From: Rhodobacteraceae bacterium UBA7436
GTDB lineage: Bacteria; Pseudomonadota; Alphaproteobacteria; Rhodobacterales; Rhodobacteraceae
Assembly: GCA_002478745.1 (NCBI GenBank)
Contig: DLQI01000154.1
Span: 1 to 24,479 of the forward strand
DNA length: 24,479 bases
Direction: 5' to 3'
The notes beneath the pieces are model-generated. The model searched no databases, was not told where the DNA came from, and worked only from the letters and a program-made list of their open reading frames with translations. Below, in pieces: positions 1 through 8,000 of this stretch (position 1 is the first letter of the stretch; each line of letters starts with the position of its first letter). A program made the position numbers and the translations under genes.

Positions 1-1
1 G

Positions 2-1360
2 GCAGATTTGATGGAAGGTCTTGGGCGTCCTTTGGTTGATTGGTTGGCAGAAACAGCCACTGGTCGGGCGGTTCAACACTCTGAATTTCTACGTCTGAAA
101 CGCAAAGACAAAGAGATATTTGTCCAAGTTGCTTTAACGCGGGTTGTGGATGATGACACGACATCGATTGTTGCCGTTCTGACAGATGCAACACAGCTCA
201 AAACACTCGAAAATCAGTTTGTACAAAGTCAAAAGATGCAGGCGATTGGGCAGCTTGCTGGTGGTATCGCACACGATTTTAACAACCTTCTGACAGCCAT
301 TTCGGGGCATTGTGATCTTTTGCTATTGCGTCATGATCAAGGCGATGCAGACTATAGCGATCTGGTGCAAATTAACCAAAATTCCAATCGTGCGGCGGCT
401 TTGGTTGGACAATTGCTGGCATTCTCAAGAAAGCAAACCTTGCGCCCTGAAATCGTGGATATGCGAGATACTCTTGCTGATCTTACACACTTGCTTAATC
501 GATTGGTTGGCGAAAAGGTCAACTTAACATTGGGCCATGACCCAATTTTGAAGTCCATTCGCGCAGATAAGCGCCAATTGGAACAGGTATTGATGAATTT
601 GGTGGTGAACGCGCGCGATGCAATGCCAAAGGGCGGCGAAATCCGGATCGAAACAGAAAGTCGAACGATTACTGACCCTACAAAACACGAACGCGTAACG
701 GTGCCTGCAGGGGAATACGTTACCGTGCGTGTGCTAGATCAAGGGACGGGCATTAGCCCAGATATGCTTCAAAAAGTTTTTGAGCCCTTCTTTACTACCA
801 AACGAACCGGCGATGGCACTGGCCTTGGCCTTTCGACGGCATATGGGATCGTAAAACAATCAGGTGGCTACATCTTTGTTGATAGTAAGTTGGGTGAGGG
901 CACATGTTTCACACTGCTTTTCCCTGTAGCGGACAAAATCACTATTACTTCGGCACCCGAGGCCGCGCCCAAAAAGGATATGAGCGCAAACTTTGGCGAA
1001 GGTGTGGTTTTGCTGGTAGAAGATGAAGCACCGGTTCGTGCCTTTGCAAGCCGGGCATTGCGATTACGAGGTTACACAGTGCTAGAGGCGGATTCTGCCG
1101 AAAGCACCTTAAAAATACTAGAAGATGAAGGGCTGGCAGTCGACCTGTTCGTCACTGACGTCGTCATGCCGGGCAAAGATGGACCAAGTTGGGTCAAAGA
1201 AGCTTTGGTGATGCGAGCAAATGTACGAGTTGTGTTCGTATCCGGCTATGCAGAGGATAAATTTGATGACACGACAAACGTAATTTCAAACGCTGTGTTT
1301 TTACCAAAACCGTTTTCATTGAATGACTTGACAGACACAGTTCACCAACAACTAAACTGA
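2..1360 (+). CDS. cckA: Cell-cycle hybrid histidine kinase CckA, C-terminal part (5' end outside window)
   Basis: Membrane hybrid kinase that feeds the CckA-ChpT-CtrA phosphorelay; only the last ~450 residues are visible and the frame is open to the left edge. Numbering from the TTG at 8: the end of a PAS-like sensor (to ~60), HisKA with phosphoacceptor His89 in GGIAHDFNNLL, then HATPase_c with the N box NLVVNARDAM (~198-206), G1 DQGTGI (~244-249) and G2 GDGTGLGLS (~268-276). A C-terminal receiver domain (~333-450) has acidic residues VEDE, acceptor Asp384 in VTDVVMPG and Lys434 in FLPKPFS. The HDFNNLLTAI box together with the SGYAED...FLPKPFSL receiver end is typical of alphaproteobacterial CckA. 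The gene converges on the sulfotransferase gene with ten bases between stop codons. TTG at 8 is not the true start. Another CckA-like hybrid kinase remains possible without the N-terminal half. Confidence 0.87.
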   Translation, partial: ADLMEGLGRPLVDWLAETATGRAVQHSEFLRLKRKDKEIFVQVALTRVVDDDTTSIVAVLTDATQLKTLENQFVQSQKMQAIGQLAGGIAHDFNNLLTAISGHCDLLLLRHDQGDADYSDLVQINQNSNRAAALVGQLLAFSRKQTLRPEIVDMRDTLADLTHLLNRLVGEKVNLTLGHDPILKSIRADKRQLEQVLMNLVVNARDAMPKGGEIRIETESRTITDPTKHERVTVPAGEYVTVRVLDQGTGISPDMLQKVFEPFFTTKRTGDGTGLGLSTAYGIVKQSGGYIFVDSKLGEGTCFTLLFPVADKITITSAPEAAPKKDMSANFGEGVVLLVEDEAPVRAFASRALRLRGYTVLEADSAESTLKILEDEGLAVDLFVTDVVMPGKDGPSWVKEALVMRANVRVVFVSGYAEDKFDDTTNVISNAVFLPKPFSLNDLTDTVHQQLN

Positions 1361-1370
1361 TTTGACACCA

Positions 1371-1964
1371 CTATTGGATGCTTTCGTACAACTCAAATTC
1401 TGCTGCGCATTTGCGTCTGAAACGTGCTTCGACATCCGCGGACAAGGTTTGCGCAATCGTAGGTGACACGTTTTCTTGCTTCAGGTCAAATGTCACATTG
1501 AGGCGATCCGTCAGAAATTGCTGTAGCTTTGCCTGATCCTCGTACTTAAATAGATGAGTAATACCCGTTCCATTGGGCTGTGTTTCCATGAACTTGGATT
1601 GGGCACCAACATCGGCAAATCCGGGTTTTTTACCTTTCAGATAAGCCAACACGAAGTCATCAAAACTAATGCCTTGAGTTGAATTTGGCTTGCCCTTCAT
1701 GAACGGGCGCTGACGATAGCGCCACCAACTTCCTAGCCAACTGATAGGCTCACGCATAACAGCTAGTAATTCCAACTCTACGTCGCAGACATTGGTGAAC
1801 ATTGGGCGCAAAAAGCGGTTGTAACGATAAACGGGCGCATGTTTCAGCATCGCGGGCTCTGAAATCACCATATCGGCACGATCGCGCAGTGCGGTTTCAT
1901 AGGCTGTCGTGCCAGTCTTTGGGACCGATAAGAACGCGAGGCGCTCTTTATAAAAAATCAACAT
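1371..1964 (-). CDS. Sulfotransferase-family protein
   Basis: A 197-residue protein whose N-terminus has the PAPS-binding 5'-phosphosulfate loop of the sulfotransferase superfamily: hydrophobic strand LAFLSVPKTGTTAYE with PKTGTT at residues 15-20. A later segment, AVMREPISWLGSWWRYRQ, matches the second (3'-phosphate-binding) motif in which Arg and Ser follow a hydrophobic strand. By family knowledge it would transfer sulfate from PAPS to a carbohydrate or other hydroxyl acceptor; the acceptor cannot be told. It is at the short end for the family but begins and ends with family-like sequence, so it seems complete. It lies downstream of the ECF sigma gene on the same strand, 164 bases away, probably as a separate unit. 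No secretion signal is visible. Confidence 0.7.
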   Translation of the reverse strand: MLIFYKERLAFLSVPKTGTTAYETALRDRADMVISEPAMLKHAPVYRYNRFLRPMFTNVCDVELELLAVMREPISWLGSWWRYRQRPFMKGKPNSTQGISFDDFVLAYLKGKKPGFADVGAQSKFMETQPNGTGITHLFKYEDQAKLQQFLTDRLNVTFDLKQENVSPTIAQTLSADVEARFRRKCAAEFELYESIQ

Positions 1965-2128
1965 GTCAGCAGCCGCTTGTTTGAATTCGCTCTAAATCAG
2001 TTTGCGCAGGGCTGGGAAAACAATGCAATACTGTCCAACATGCCGAAGCCTTGTCGCCTAAACTCATACCCGAATTGTGGCGCAATAGTCGCGAGAGCCC
2101 CTCACCAAAAGATTTAGCTGAAAACCAG

Positions 2129-2602
2129 TTATTCATTTGGCTCGAGTACCTCACGCAAACGATCGCGCGCGCGTGCCAACCGCGACATAACTGTTCCGAT
2201 GGGCCATCCCGTCAAATGCGCCAATTTCTTTGGCGATGTCTCGCCCGCGCACACATAGCGCATCAGACGTAACTGATTGTCGGGAAGTTGCTCGATCGCG
2301 TGCAATGTTTCAGCACAGATCAAACGATCCATTGCGATAGCGGGCGTGCTAGCGTCGTCGTCGTTTAATTCCTCAGGCGGCGCATGTCGGTGCCACTGCA
2401 TACGCGCCTGATTGTGCAGAGTGCGCATCGTATAGGCGGGAAGGTTGTCGATTTTCTCGTGGCTTTTTTGGCGCGCAATCACGCGCACAATCGTATCCTG
2501 AACCAAATCTTCGGCGTCAGCCGGGTTATTGGTTAGCCGGCGCGCACGGCGTTTCAGGTTTGGCAGCAATGGGGTGAACGGGCAGGGCACGTCGCGTTTC
2601 AT
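2129..2602 (-). CDS. ECF-type RNA polymerase sigma factor
   Basis: A 157-residue group 4 sigma factor. Region 2 spans about residues 12-75, with the DAEDLVQDT core-binding motif at 29-37 and the -10-recognition segment near YTMRTLHNQARMQWHR. Region 4 spans about 98-152, with a helix-turn-helix ending GTVMSRLARARDRLRE. The start is supported by a strong GGAGGA Shine-Dalgarno seven bases upstream of the ATG. No anti-sigma gene follows; the next gene on the strand is the sulfotransferase. The gene is divergent from a secreted EF-hand protein, which could be a target or part of the signal input, but this is inferred from position only. The sequence does not allow assignment to a numbered ECF group. 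Confidence 0.88.
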   Translation of the reverse strand: MKRDVPCPFTPLLPNLKRRARRLTNNPADAEDLVQDTIVRVIARQKSHEKIDNLPAYTMRTLHNQARMQWHRHAPPEELNDDDASTPAIAMDRLICAETLHAIEQLPDNQLRLMRYVCAGETSPKKLAHLTGWPIGTVMSRLARARDRLREVLEPNE

Positions 2603-2733
2603 CTCTGGTCCTCCATGCTGTTGATGATGACAGCACCGCAGGGGATGAACAGACGGGGGTTTTCAGCCGATCAGAGCGTGGACCCCTTTTTGGGCTAAGG
2701 GCTGCGCATGGACCTCATTCGTTTCGGCGCAGA

Positions 2734-2775
2734 CCCGCACAGGTCGCAAGGTGCGGGATGCAAACCCCAATTTGC
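2734..2775 (+). promoter_or_regulatory. Two tandem hairpins in the sigma/EF-hand divergent intergenic region
   Basis: A perfect 7-bp GC-rich stem (CCCGCAC 2734-2740 / GTGCGGG 2751-2757, 10-base loop) is followed at once by a 5-bp stem (GCAAA 2760-2764 / TTTGC 2771-2775). They lie 67-108 bases upstream of the EF-hand start and about 130 bases upstream of the sigma gene. They could be 5'-UTR structures or DNA operator sites; function is not shown. Confidence 0.35.
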
Positions 2776-2841
2776 GCATCATTCAAGGTGAGGGCCAAAA
2801 CCGGTTCCTCGACAGAAACCACTCTGAAAAGGACGACACAG

Positions 2842-3090
2842 ATGACAAACTTCAAAACAACCACCCTAATTGCAGCACTTGCTATCGCGGCACCAGCCGT
2901 TGCTATGGCACAAGCGATGGCAGACATCGATGTGAACGGTGATGGAGTGCTGACGATCGATGAAATGCAAGCCGTGTTCGATGACGTTTCAACAGACGGA
3001 TTTTCTGCGATGGATTTAAATGCGGACGGTGTTCTGGATGTGGAAGAGGTCCAAGCGGCTCAAGAAGCCGGCCTGATGCCTGAAGGCTAA
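2842..3090 (+). CDS. Secreted EF-hand calcium-binding protein
   Basis: An 82-residue protein. The ATG at 2842 is chosen because it has an AAAAGGA Shine-Dalgarno eight bases upstream and gives a clean signal peptide (MTNFKTTTLIAALAIAAPAV, cleavage probably after AMA or AQA near residue 23-25). The mature protein is essentially two canonical EF-hand loops: D30-x-N32-x-D34-G35 ending in Glu41, and D58-x-N60-x-D62-G63 ending in Glu69, each with the hydrophobic residue at loop position 8. All calcium ligands are present, so binding is likely, and the place of action is the periplasm or exterior. It is divergent from an ECF sigma factor and followed by a bidirectional terminator shared with the methyltransferase gene. 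The biological role is unknown; calcium buffering or sensing is inference. Confidence 0.85.
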   Translation: MTNFKTTTLIAALAIAAPAVAMAQAMADIDVNGDGVLTIDEMQAVFDDVSTDGFSAMDLNADGVLDVEEVQAAQEAGLMPEG

Positions 3091-3218
3091 GACGATAGTC
3101 AGATCTGCAGAGGCACAGACAAAACGCAGCACCCGTGTGATCAGGTTATTGAACCTCTTCCTTTGATATGCAGATTGCGCCAGAATTCAGGCTGATGCCT
3201 AGATAGGTTTGAATGTAT

Positions 3219-3252
3219 AAGGGTATAGGCGACGTTTACTGCCTATACCCTT
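3219..3252. terminator. Bidirectional intrinsic terminator between EF-hand and mttB-like genes
   Basis: A perfect 12-bp inverted repeat, AAGGGTATAGGC (3219-3230) and GCCTATACCCTT (3241-3252), encloses a 10-base loop. TTTT lies at its right edge on the plus strand. It sits 128 bases after the EF-hand stop and 10 bases after the methyltransferase stop, between convergent genes, so it can serve both. Confidence 0.75.
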
Positions 3253-3262
3253 TTCAATTTAT

Positions 3263-4813
3263 CTAAGCGGGCAAGTGGATGTTGAACCTCGCGCGGATAG
3301 CGGCATCCAACACCGGATCAAAATGTGCCTTTGAGCGTTGGCTCAAGATTTCTTCTTTGCGTGCAATCGCGTTTTCGATCAAATCAGGCTTGTCTTTCTC
3401 AGCCCATTCCTTTGGTGACATCCGGTTCCCAAAGGTCGGATAGACACAATCCGTCTGCATCCTAGCAAGGGTTTGATCCGTTCCAAGGTAATGACCAGGT
3501 CCGCCCATGCAAACTTCAGTAATCTGATCCAACGCCATTGTTTCGTCATTGACCTCGACGCCACGCACGCAACGCAACGCTTGGCCAATAATGTCATCGC
3601 CCAATATGAGGGATTCATGGCAGAAGCCCAACAAGGACGCGTGCATTCCTGCAGCTTCGTAAACCATGTTCACACCTGACAGTCCGGCCATGACGTTTGA
3701 GCACATCTGTTCCCAACCCGCTTGCATGTCCGGCATTTTAGAATCCGTGGCACCTGCTGCAGCACCGCCCGGCAGGTCGTAGAACCGGTGCATCTGTCCG
3801 CAACCCGCAGTCAGCAATGCCTGTTCGCCAGAACCGATAGACATAGCACCTGTGCGCAAATCCAGTCCGAAAGGCCATGTGCCAAAGATCGCTGGTGCAC
3901 CTGGTTTTACTGCGTTCACATAGACCAAACCTGCCAAACACTCTGCCACGGCTTGTACGATAGCGCCCGCAATTGTGGAAGGAGCCGTGGCACCAGACAT
4001 ACCGGCCGACAACAACAGAACAGGCATGCCTGCCTTGATGCATTCCTCCATAACTTGGCAAGACTCGGTTGCGAACTTCATCGGTGGCACAACAAAGCAG
4101 TTGGAGTTGGACATGAACGGACGCGCGCGCCATTTGTCTTCGCCCCCTGCAATCATGTGCAGCATTTCGATGGCGGGTGCCACAAACTCAGGTTCGGAAA
4201 AGGACATGCCAATGTGTTTTGTCGTGCCAGTGCAGGTCGCAAAGACACTGTTGTATTCCATTTCACAGTTGTCCGTGATGTCACGTGCAACCATCGGTCG
4301 TTGGCAAAAATGGATGTTGTCCAAGGTATCGCAGATATGGGCCGCGTCATGCAGGTCTTGGATCGTGGATTCACGATAATGCCGGCCATGGACGTCTACC
4401 AAATGAACTGCAGCGCCCGCAGTGCCGTAATGGACGCGGCTGCCGCCCAAATCCATGTCGTTAAGGCCGTCACGGCTGTGTAATGTCATGGAGCGGTTGG
4501 CTTTGGCAATCGTGTCCTCAACCAACGCACGGGGGAAACGGATGCGCCCGTCTTCGCCCTCAATTGCGCCGACGCTTGCAAGGTAAGCGACGCCTGAAGG
4601 CGGGGCGTCCGCCAACCCAATGGTTTCAAGGGCAGTCAGCGCAGCCTCGTGAATGTTTTGCACATCTATGTCTGTAAGGGGGTTATAACGCCCGCCGTCC
4701 ATGCCTGGGCGAATGGGACGCATGCTTTCGGCCAATGGTGCTGCACGCGCTGCTCTGCGTGCGGCGCGGCCGCCGCTGCGGCCAGCGCTACGTGATGGGG
4801 TTTCGTCGTTCAT
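3263..4813 (-). CDS. MttB/COG5598-family (trimethylamine methyltransferase-like) protein, non-pyrrolysine
   Basis: A 516-residue member of the MttB superfamily of corrinoid-dependent methyltransferases. After a basic low-complexity N-terminus (RSGGRAARRAARAA, ~12-25) comes a full-length TIM-barrel sequence with family landmarks such as HYGTAGAAVHLVD (~128-140), GSGEQALLTAG (~327-337), and C-terminal MGGPGHYLGTDQTLARMQ (~436-452). The frame has no internal UAG, so it is the non-pyrrolysine type. Characterised relatives of that type demethylate quaternary amines such as glycine betaine; the substrate here is unknown. No corrinoid protein, corrinoid-activating gene or transporter is adjacent, so partners must be elsewhere. 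The start has AGGA eight bases upstream. A GAATTGA-N16-TCAATTC inverted repeat (4841-4870) just upstream may be an operator. Confidence 0.85.
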   Translation of the reverse strand: MNDETPSRSAGRSGGRAARRAARAAPLAESMRPIRPGMDGGRYNPLTDIDVQNIHEAALTALETIGLADAPPSGVAYLASVGAIEGEDGRIRFPRALVEDTIAKANRSMTLHSRDGLNDMDLGGSRVHYGTAGAAVHLVDVHGRHYRESTIQDLHDAAHICDTLDNIHFCQRPMVARDITDNCEMEYNSVFATCTGTTKHIGMSFSEPEFVAPAIEMLHMIAGGEDKWRARPFMSNSNCFVVPPMKFATESCQVMEECIKAGMPVLLLSAGMSGATAPSTIAGAIVQAVAECLAGLVYVNAVKPGAPAIFGTWPFGLDLRTGAMSIGSGEQALLTAGCGQMHRFYDLPGGAAAGATDSKMPDMQAGWEQMCSNVMAGLSGVNMVYEAAGMHASLLGFCHESLILGDDIIGQALRCVRGVEVNDETMALDQITEVCMGGPGHYLGTDQTLARMQTDCVYPTFGNRMSPKEWAEKDKPDLIENAIARKEEILSQRSKAHFDPVLDAAIRARFNIHLPA

Positions 4814-5268
4814 GGGATATATCCTGTTGGGCTAATGGCTGAATTGACTTCAATTGCTGTCGATCAATTCAAAGCAGGGCGCCCCCGGGCCGCACGCCCA
4901 CGTTCTGCGCCTATCGTACGCACAACCAGCTCAATTTTGCAGAAAGGTTCCTGCATTGCCGTCCTCCCAAACGTTCGTTGTATGAAGGGTGCCGCGAACA
5001 GATGTACCCTGTCGAGCCTGTTTGCGACCTATGTCGTTTTTGCATCATCAGCGGGGGGGGCGCAGATGTCATTCCATTTGGGCGTTCATTTGCTGCGTCA
5101 AATTGTGAGGTGGCGAAAAGGCGCGGGTCGCTTGGGGAATTAGGCGTTGGAATGCCGAAATGTAGAGTTTTGGAGGCATCCACTATGCCCTCAGAAATCG
5201 ATCAGGCACGACCGGATCACGTTGTTGAATATGTCGACAACGAGATGAACAATGAACAGGATTTTGAA
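4814..5268. other. Intergenic region between mttB-like gene and beta-barrel gene
   Basis: 455 bases with no gene I can support. It should hold the divergent promoters of the methyltransferase (leftward) and the beta-barrel protein (rightward). Visible structure: inverted repeat GAATTGA (4841-4847) / TCAATTC (4864-4870) next to the methyltransferase start, an uninterrupted run of eight G at 5053-5060, and a strong GGAGG at 5172-5176 before an in-frame ATG at 5185. Confidence 0.5.
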
Positions 5269-5853
5269 ATGAAAACTCTAGTTACATTTGTAGCCTTAGT
5301 CACCGCCGCGACACCCGCATTTTCTGGCAGTATTGCCGAACCAGTCTATGATACCTCAGAAGTGGTCACCGAAGTGTTCGCGCCGGCGCCATCTTTTGGT
5401 GGTGAGTGGACCGGCTTTTACGGGGGTGTCCAGATCGGCAGATTGGATGTCGACGGGACAGGTGCCGCCGATGGTGATGATCTTGGATTTGGCGTGCATG
5501 CGGGTTACGATCATGATTTTGGCAGTTTTGTCCTTGGTGGTGAGCTTGATCACGATGTCACCGGCGTTGACCTGGGTGGTGCTACAACAGTTGATAACGT
5601 AACGCGGCTAAAACTTCGCGCCGGTTATGATATAGGGCGAACGCTTTTGTACGCGACGGCTGGCGTGGCGCGTCTTGATACCAGCATTGGATCTGAGAAT
5701 GGCGAGTTTGGCGGCGTAGGTATGGCCTATCAACTGACAGACCAATTCGTTGTCGGGGGCGAAGTGCTGTCGCACAAATTTGACGACATCTCTGGTTCGG
5801 GTGTGGATGCGACGGCAACAAACCTGGCCTTGCGTGCATCGTTCCGTTTCTAA
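5269..5853 (+). CDS. Outer-membrane beta-barrel (opacity/porin-like) protein
   Basis: A 194-residue exported protein: signal peptide MKTLVTFVALVTAATPAFSG (cleavage near 18-20), a short linker, then alternating amphipathic strands from ~47 (EWTGFYGGVQIGRLD) to the C-terminus. The final LALRASFRF ends in Phe, the usual BAM recognition signal. This matches the small 8-stranded OmpA/Omp25/opacity-type barrels of alphaproteobacteria. The chosen ATG has AACAGG eight bases upstream. An in-frame ATG at 5185 has a stronger GGAGG eight bases upstream and would add 28 acidic residues before the signal peptide; 5269 is preferred because it leaves the signal peptide N-terminal. A 9-bp hairpin follows the stop. 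The function beyond a structural or adhesion-type barrel is unknown. Confidence 0.82.
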   Translation: MKTLVTFVALVTAATPAFSGSIAEPVYDTSEVVTEVFAPAPSFGGEWTGFYGGVQIGRLDVDGTGAADGDDLGFGVHAGYDHDFGSFVLGGELDHDVTGVDLGGATTVDNVTRLKLRAGYDIGRTLLYATAGVARLDTSIGSENGEFGGVGMAYQLTDQFVVGGEVLSHKFDDISGSGVDATATNLALRASFRF

Positions 5854-5868
5854 TTTGATCAAGTTATT

Positions 5869-5890
5869 GGGGGCACACATATGTGCCCCC
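5869..5890. terminator. Bidirectional terminator hairpin
   Basis: A perfect 9-bp stem, GGGGGCACA (5869-5877) / TGTGCCCCC (5882-5890), with the four-base loop CATA. It lies 15 bases after the beta-barrel stop and 6 bases beyond the stop of the convergent TPM gene. The stem is very stable but the following T-run is weak (ATCATTTC). Confidence 0.65.
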
Positions 5891-5896
5891 ATCATT

Positions 5897-6724
5897 TCAC
5901 CAGCGTCCGGATGCACCGCCACCGCTAGAGCGGCCACCACCAAACCCGCGTTTTTTTGAGCTAGAGCGGCGGTTGATCACATAGGTTGAGCTTTCGGAAT
6001 GGTCACAACGCCCACAGTGCAGCGTTTTGTGCCCCGATCCTTTTGCGTCGCTGCTGGCATTGCGCGTGGTTGTTCGCCTGACGCTTAGTGCACCGCGGTG
6101 CATACAGGATGGGCACTTGCGCAGTTTGATCACCCTATCACCCAGCCAGCGGCGGAAGGTGAATACAACAGCCGCGAAAAGGCCAACGATGAATACCAGC
6201 GGGCTGTCGTTTGATTTTGGGGCAGGTTGCCCCAACGCATAGGGACGGGCTAGCAGGGCGATTGTAACCGCTACACCGTCTTTGATCCCACGTGCGTATT
6301 TATCGCTGCGAAAAGATGGCAAATAACTGCGGTCAATGACCCGACCAGCCTCGTTGTTCCAACTTGCATCATAGCCCGCACCCAGCTCAATCCGCATGGC
6401 GCGGTCATCTGGTAGGACCAAGACCAATATGCCGTCATTGCGTGTTGCATCCCCAATGCCCCAGTCGTTGAACAGATTGGTGGCGAATTCTTCCAGTGTT
6501 TCGTCAGGCGCATAGGGTGCTTGGCTTTCCAGCGTGACAACGGTCATTTGAATGCCCGTATCGGCCTTCAACAATTTCAGCATGCCGCGGACCTCTGCCA
6601 AATCCTTTGTATCGAGCAATTGGGCTAAATCGTTTACATGCGGCGAGATTGGCGAAGGATAGGGCTGTGCGATGCTGACCATTGGAAAGAGGCACAAAAC
6701 CAAAGCATACAAAAAATGTCGCAC
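5897..6724 (-). CDS. TPM-domain (YgcG-like) membrane protein with zinc ribbon
   Basis: About 275 residues from a GTG at 6724, chosen because GAGGGA lies seven bases upstream. A TTG at 6739 overlapping the aminotransferase stop, or the GTG at 6727, are alternatives. Signal peptide HFLYALVLCLFPMVSIAQ, then a periplasmic TPM domain (~25-160) with TGIQMTVVTL, LFNDWGIGD, NDGILVLVLPDDR and ELGAGY, as in TPM_phosphatase/YgcG proteins. One transmembrane helix (~175-192) is followed by a cytosolic tail with two cysteine pairs, CPSC and CGRC, ~30 residues apart (zinc ribbon), and a Ser/Gly-rich end GGGRSSGGGASGRW. TPM domains have been linked to photosystem repair and membrane-stress roles; the job here is unknown. 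It follows the aminotransferase closely, so the two are probably cotranscribed. Confidence 0.8.
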   Translation of the reverse strand: MRHFLYALVLCLFPMVSIAQPYPSPISPHVNDLAQLLDTKDLAEVRGMLKLLKADTGIQMTVVTLESQAPYAPDETLEEFATNLFNDWGIGDATRNDGILVLVLPDDRAMRIELGAGYDASWNNEAGRVIDRSYLPSFRSDKYARGIKDGVAVTIALLARPYALGQPAPKSNDSPLVFIVGLFAAVVFTFRRWLGDRVIKLRKCPSCMHRGALSVRRTTTRNASSDAKGSGHKTLHCGRCDHSESSTYVINRRSSSKKRGFGGGRSSGGGASGRW

Positions 6725-6735
6725 CACGCTGTCCC

Positions 6736-7908
6736 TCAAACGATCAAAGTGTCCGCAAATTCACATAGGGTTTCTAGCGCCTGTACAAACGCACCATCCT
6801 CAATGGTCATCGCCACACGGATATGGCCTGCTGCCGCCGCGCCGAAGCTTTCACCGGGCATAACAGCGATATGGTGCGCGTCTAGCAATGCATAGGCAAA
6901 GGCTTCACCACTCATTCCAGTCGCACGAATATCCAGCATCATATACATTGCACCCTGTGCTGGGATCAGCCCAACGGTGCTTTGGTGCTCTAGGATTTCT
7001 TGGCCCAGCGCGCGGCGGCGGCGGAAAGGCGCAGCAATATCTTCCTCAAACGCGGGCCCTTGGTTTAGGGCAAAGTCACTGGCGTCCTGAATAAAGCCAG
7101 CAACGCCATATGTGGTGTGTGTGGCAAGGTTGATCAGGCTTTCGATCACTTCAGCTGGTCCAACGACCCATCCACACCGCGATCCCGTCATAGCGTGGGA
7201 TTTGGACATCGAGCCCACAACCAAAGTGCGTTGTGCCATGTCGGGCAATGCGCGCGGGCTGATGTGTTCACCATCCCACACTTGAGTGTCATAGACTTCG
7301 TCAGAGATCAGCCACAGATCATGAGCCTTGCAGACATCTGCGATGCCTTCCAGCGTCTCAAGGGAATAGACTGTACCGGTGGGATTGTTCGGTGTGTTGA
7401 TCAGCAGGGACTTGGCCCCCGCTGCACAGGCGTCGATATCACCAGCGCGGGGTTGGAATGCATCTTCTGCCCGTGTCTGGATCGCTTTGGGGATCGCCCC
7501 CACACCACGCAACGTTCCGGGGTAGGTGGCATAGAACGGATCAAGGTAAAGTGCGGTATCACCCGCGTCACATGCGACCATGTGCGCAGCAAACAATGCG
7601 GCTTGCCCCCCGGGGGTGATCAACACGTTCTCAGGAACTGTAGGGACGCCAGTACGCTCTTGGACACGTTTGGCCACAGTCTGGCGCAATGCATCTGTGC
7701 CAGGGACTGAAGCATAGCCAGTATGCCCACCCATAGCAGCTTTGTGCATATCCTGAAGAATAGGTGCGGCGGTGCGGATGTCGTGTTCACCAATGGTGAG
7801 CTCAACCACATCAATACCGTCTTTAATCATCTTACGGGCTTTGATGAACACCTCCCAACCGTCAGAACCATCACCCAGTAGGCCAGAGATACGTTGAGAG
7901 AGTTTCAT
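6736..7908 (-). CDS. PLP-dependent class I/II aminotransferase
   Basis: A 390-residue fold-type I aminotransferase. Visible landmarks are HTGYASVPGTDALR near 62-75, NTPNNPTGTVY (171-181, substrate/PLP Asn174-175), SDEVYD (Asp203 to the pyridine nitrogen, Tyr206), GSMSKSHAMTGSRCGW with Schiff-base Lys236 and phosphate-binding Arg244, and a C-terminal substrate carboxylate Arg in AGHIRVAM. It converts an amino acid and a 2-oxo acid in the cytosol. The overall pattern is close to the aspartate/arginine:pyruvate aminotransferase group (AruH-like), but the substrate cannot be read from sequence. The start has AGGA nine bases upstream. The downstream TPM gene begins within a few bases of its stop, so one transcript is likely. 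Confidence 0.87.
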   Translation of the reverse strand: MKLSQRISGLLGDGSDGWEVFIKARKMIKDGIDVVELTIGEHDIRTAAPILQDMHKAAMGGHTGYASVPGTDALRQTVAKRVQERTGVPTVPENVLITPGGQAALFAAHMVACDAGDTALYLDPFYATYPGTLRGVGAIPKAIQTRAEDAFQPRAGDIDACAAGAKSLLINTPNNPTGTVYSLETLEGIADVCKAHDLWLISDEVYDTQVWDGEHISPRALPDMAQRTLVVGSMSKSHAMTGSRCGWVVGPAEVIESLINLATHTTYGVAGFIQDASDFALNQGPAFEEDIAAPFRRRRALGQEILEHQSTVGLIPAQGAMYMMLDIRATGMSGEAFAYALLDAHHIAVMPGESFGAAAAGHIRVAMTIEDGAFVQALETLCEFADTLIV

Positions 7909-8000
7909 AAGGTGTCATCCTGTAAGCGTGGCGTTCGACACAGGGGGACAGAGCCGCGCGATATTGTCAATTGGCTGTGTAGAGGGAAAGACAGCGATAA

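Noticed and set aside
3722..4483. Long open frame (253 codons) antisense to the methyltransferase gene
   Set aside because: The opposite strand encodes a clear full-length MttB-family protein; the antisense translation is Cys/His/Arg-rich with no recognisable fold and no ribosome site, so it is a shadow.
3263..4813. Possible pyrrolysine-containing MttB
   Set aside because: No in-frame UAG occurs anywhere in the 516 codons, and no pyl genes are visible.
4978..5184. Separate gene upstream of the beta-barrel protein
   Set aside because: The frame is merely open in phase with the beta-barrel gene and has no ribosome site at its ATG or family resemblance.
7117..7710. 197-codon open frame antisense to the aminotransferase gene
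   Set aside because: It lies wholly inside a well-supported PLP aminotransferase, has unnatural composition and no start signal.
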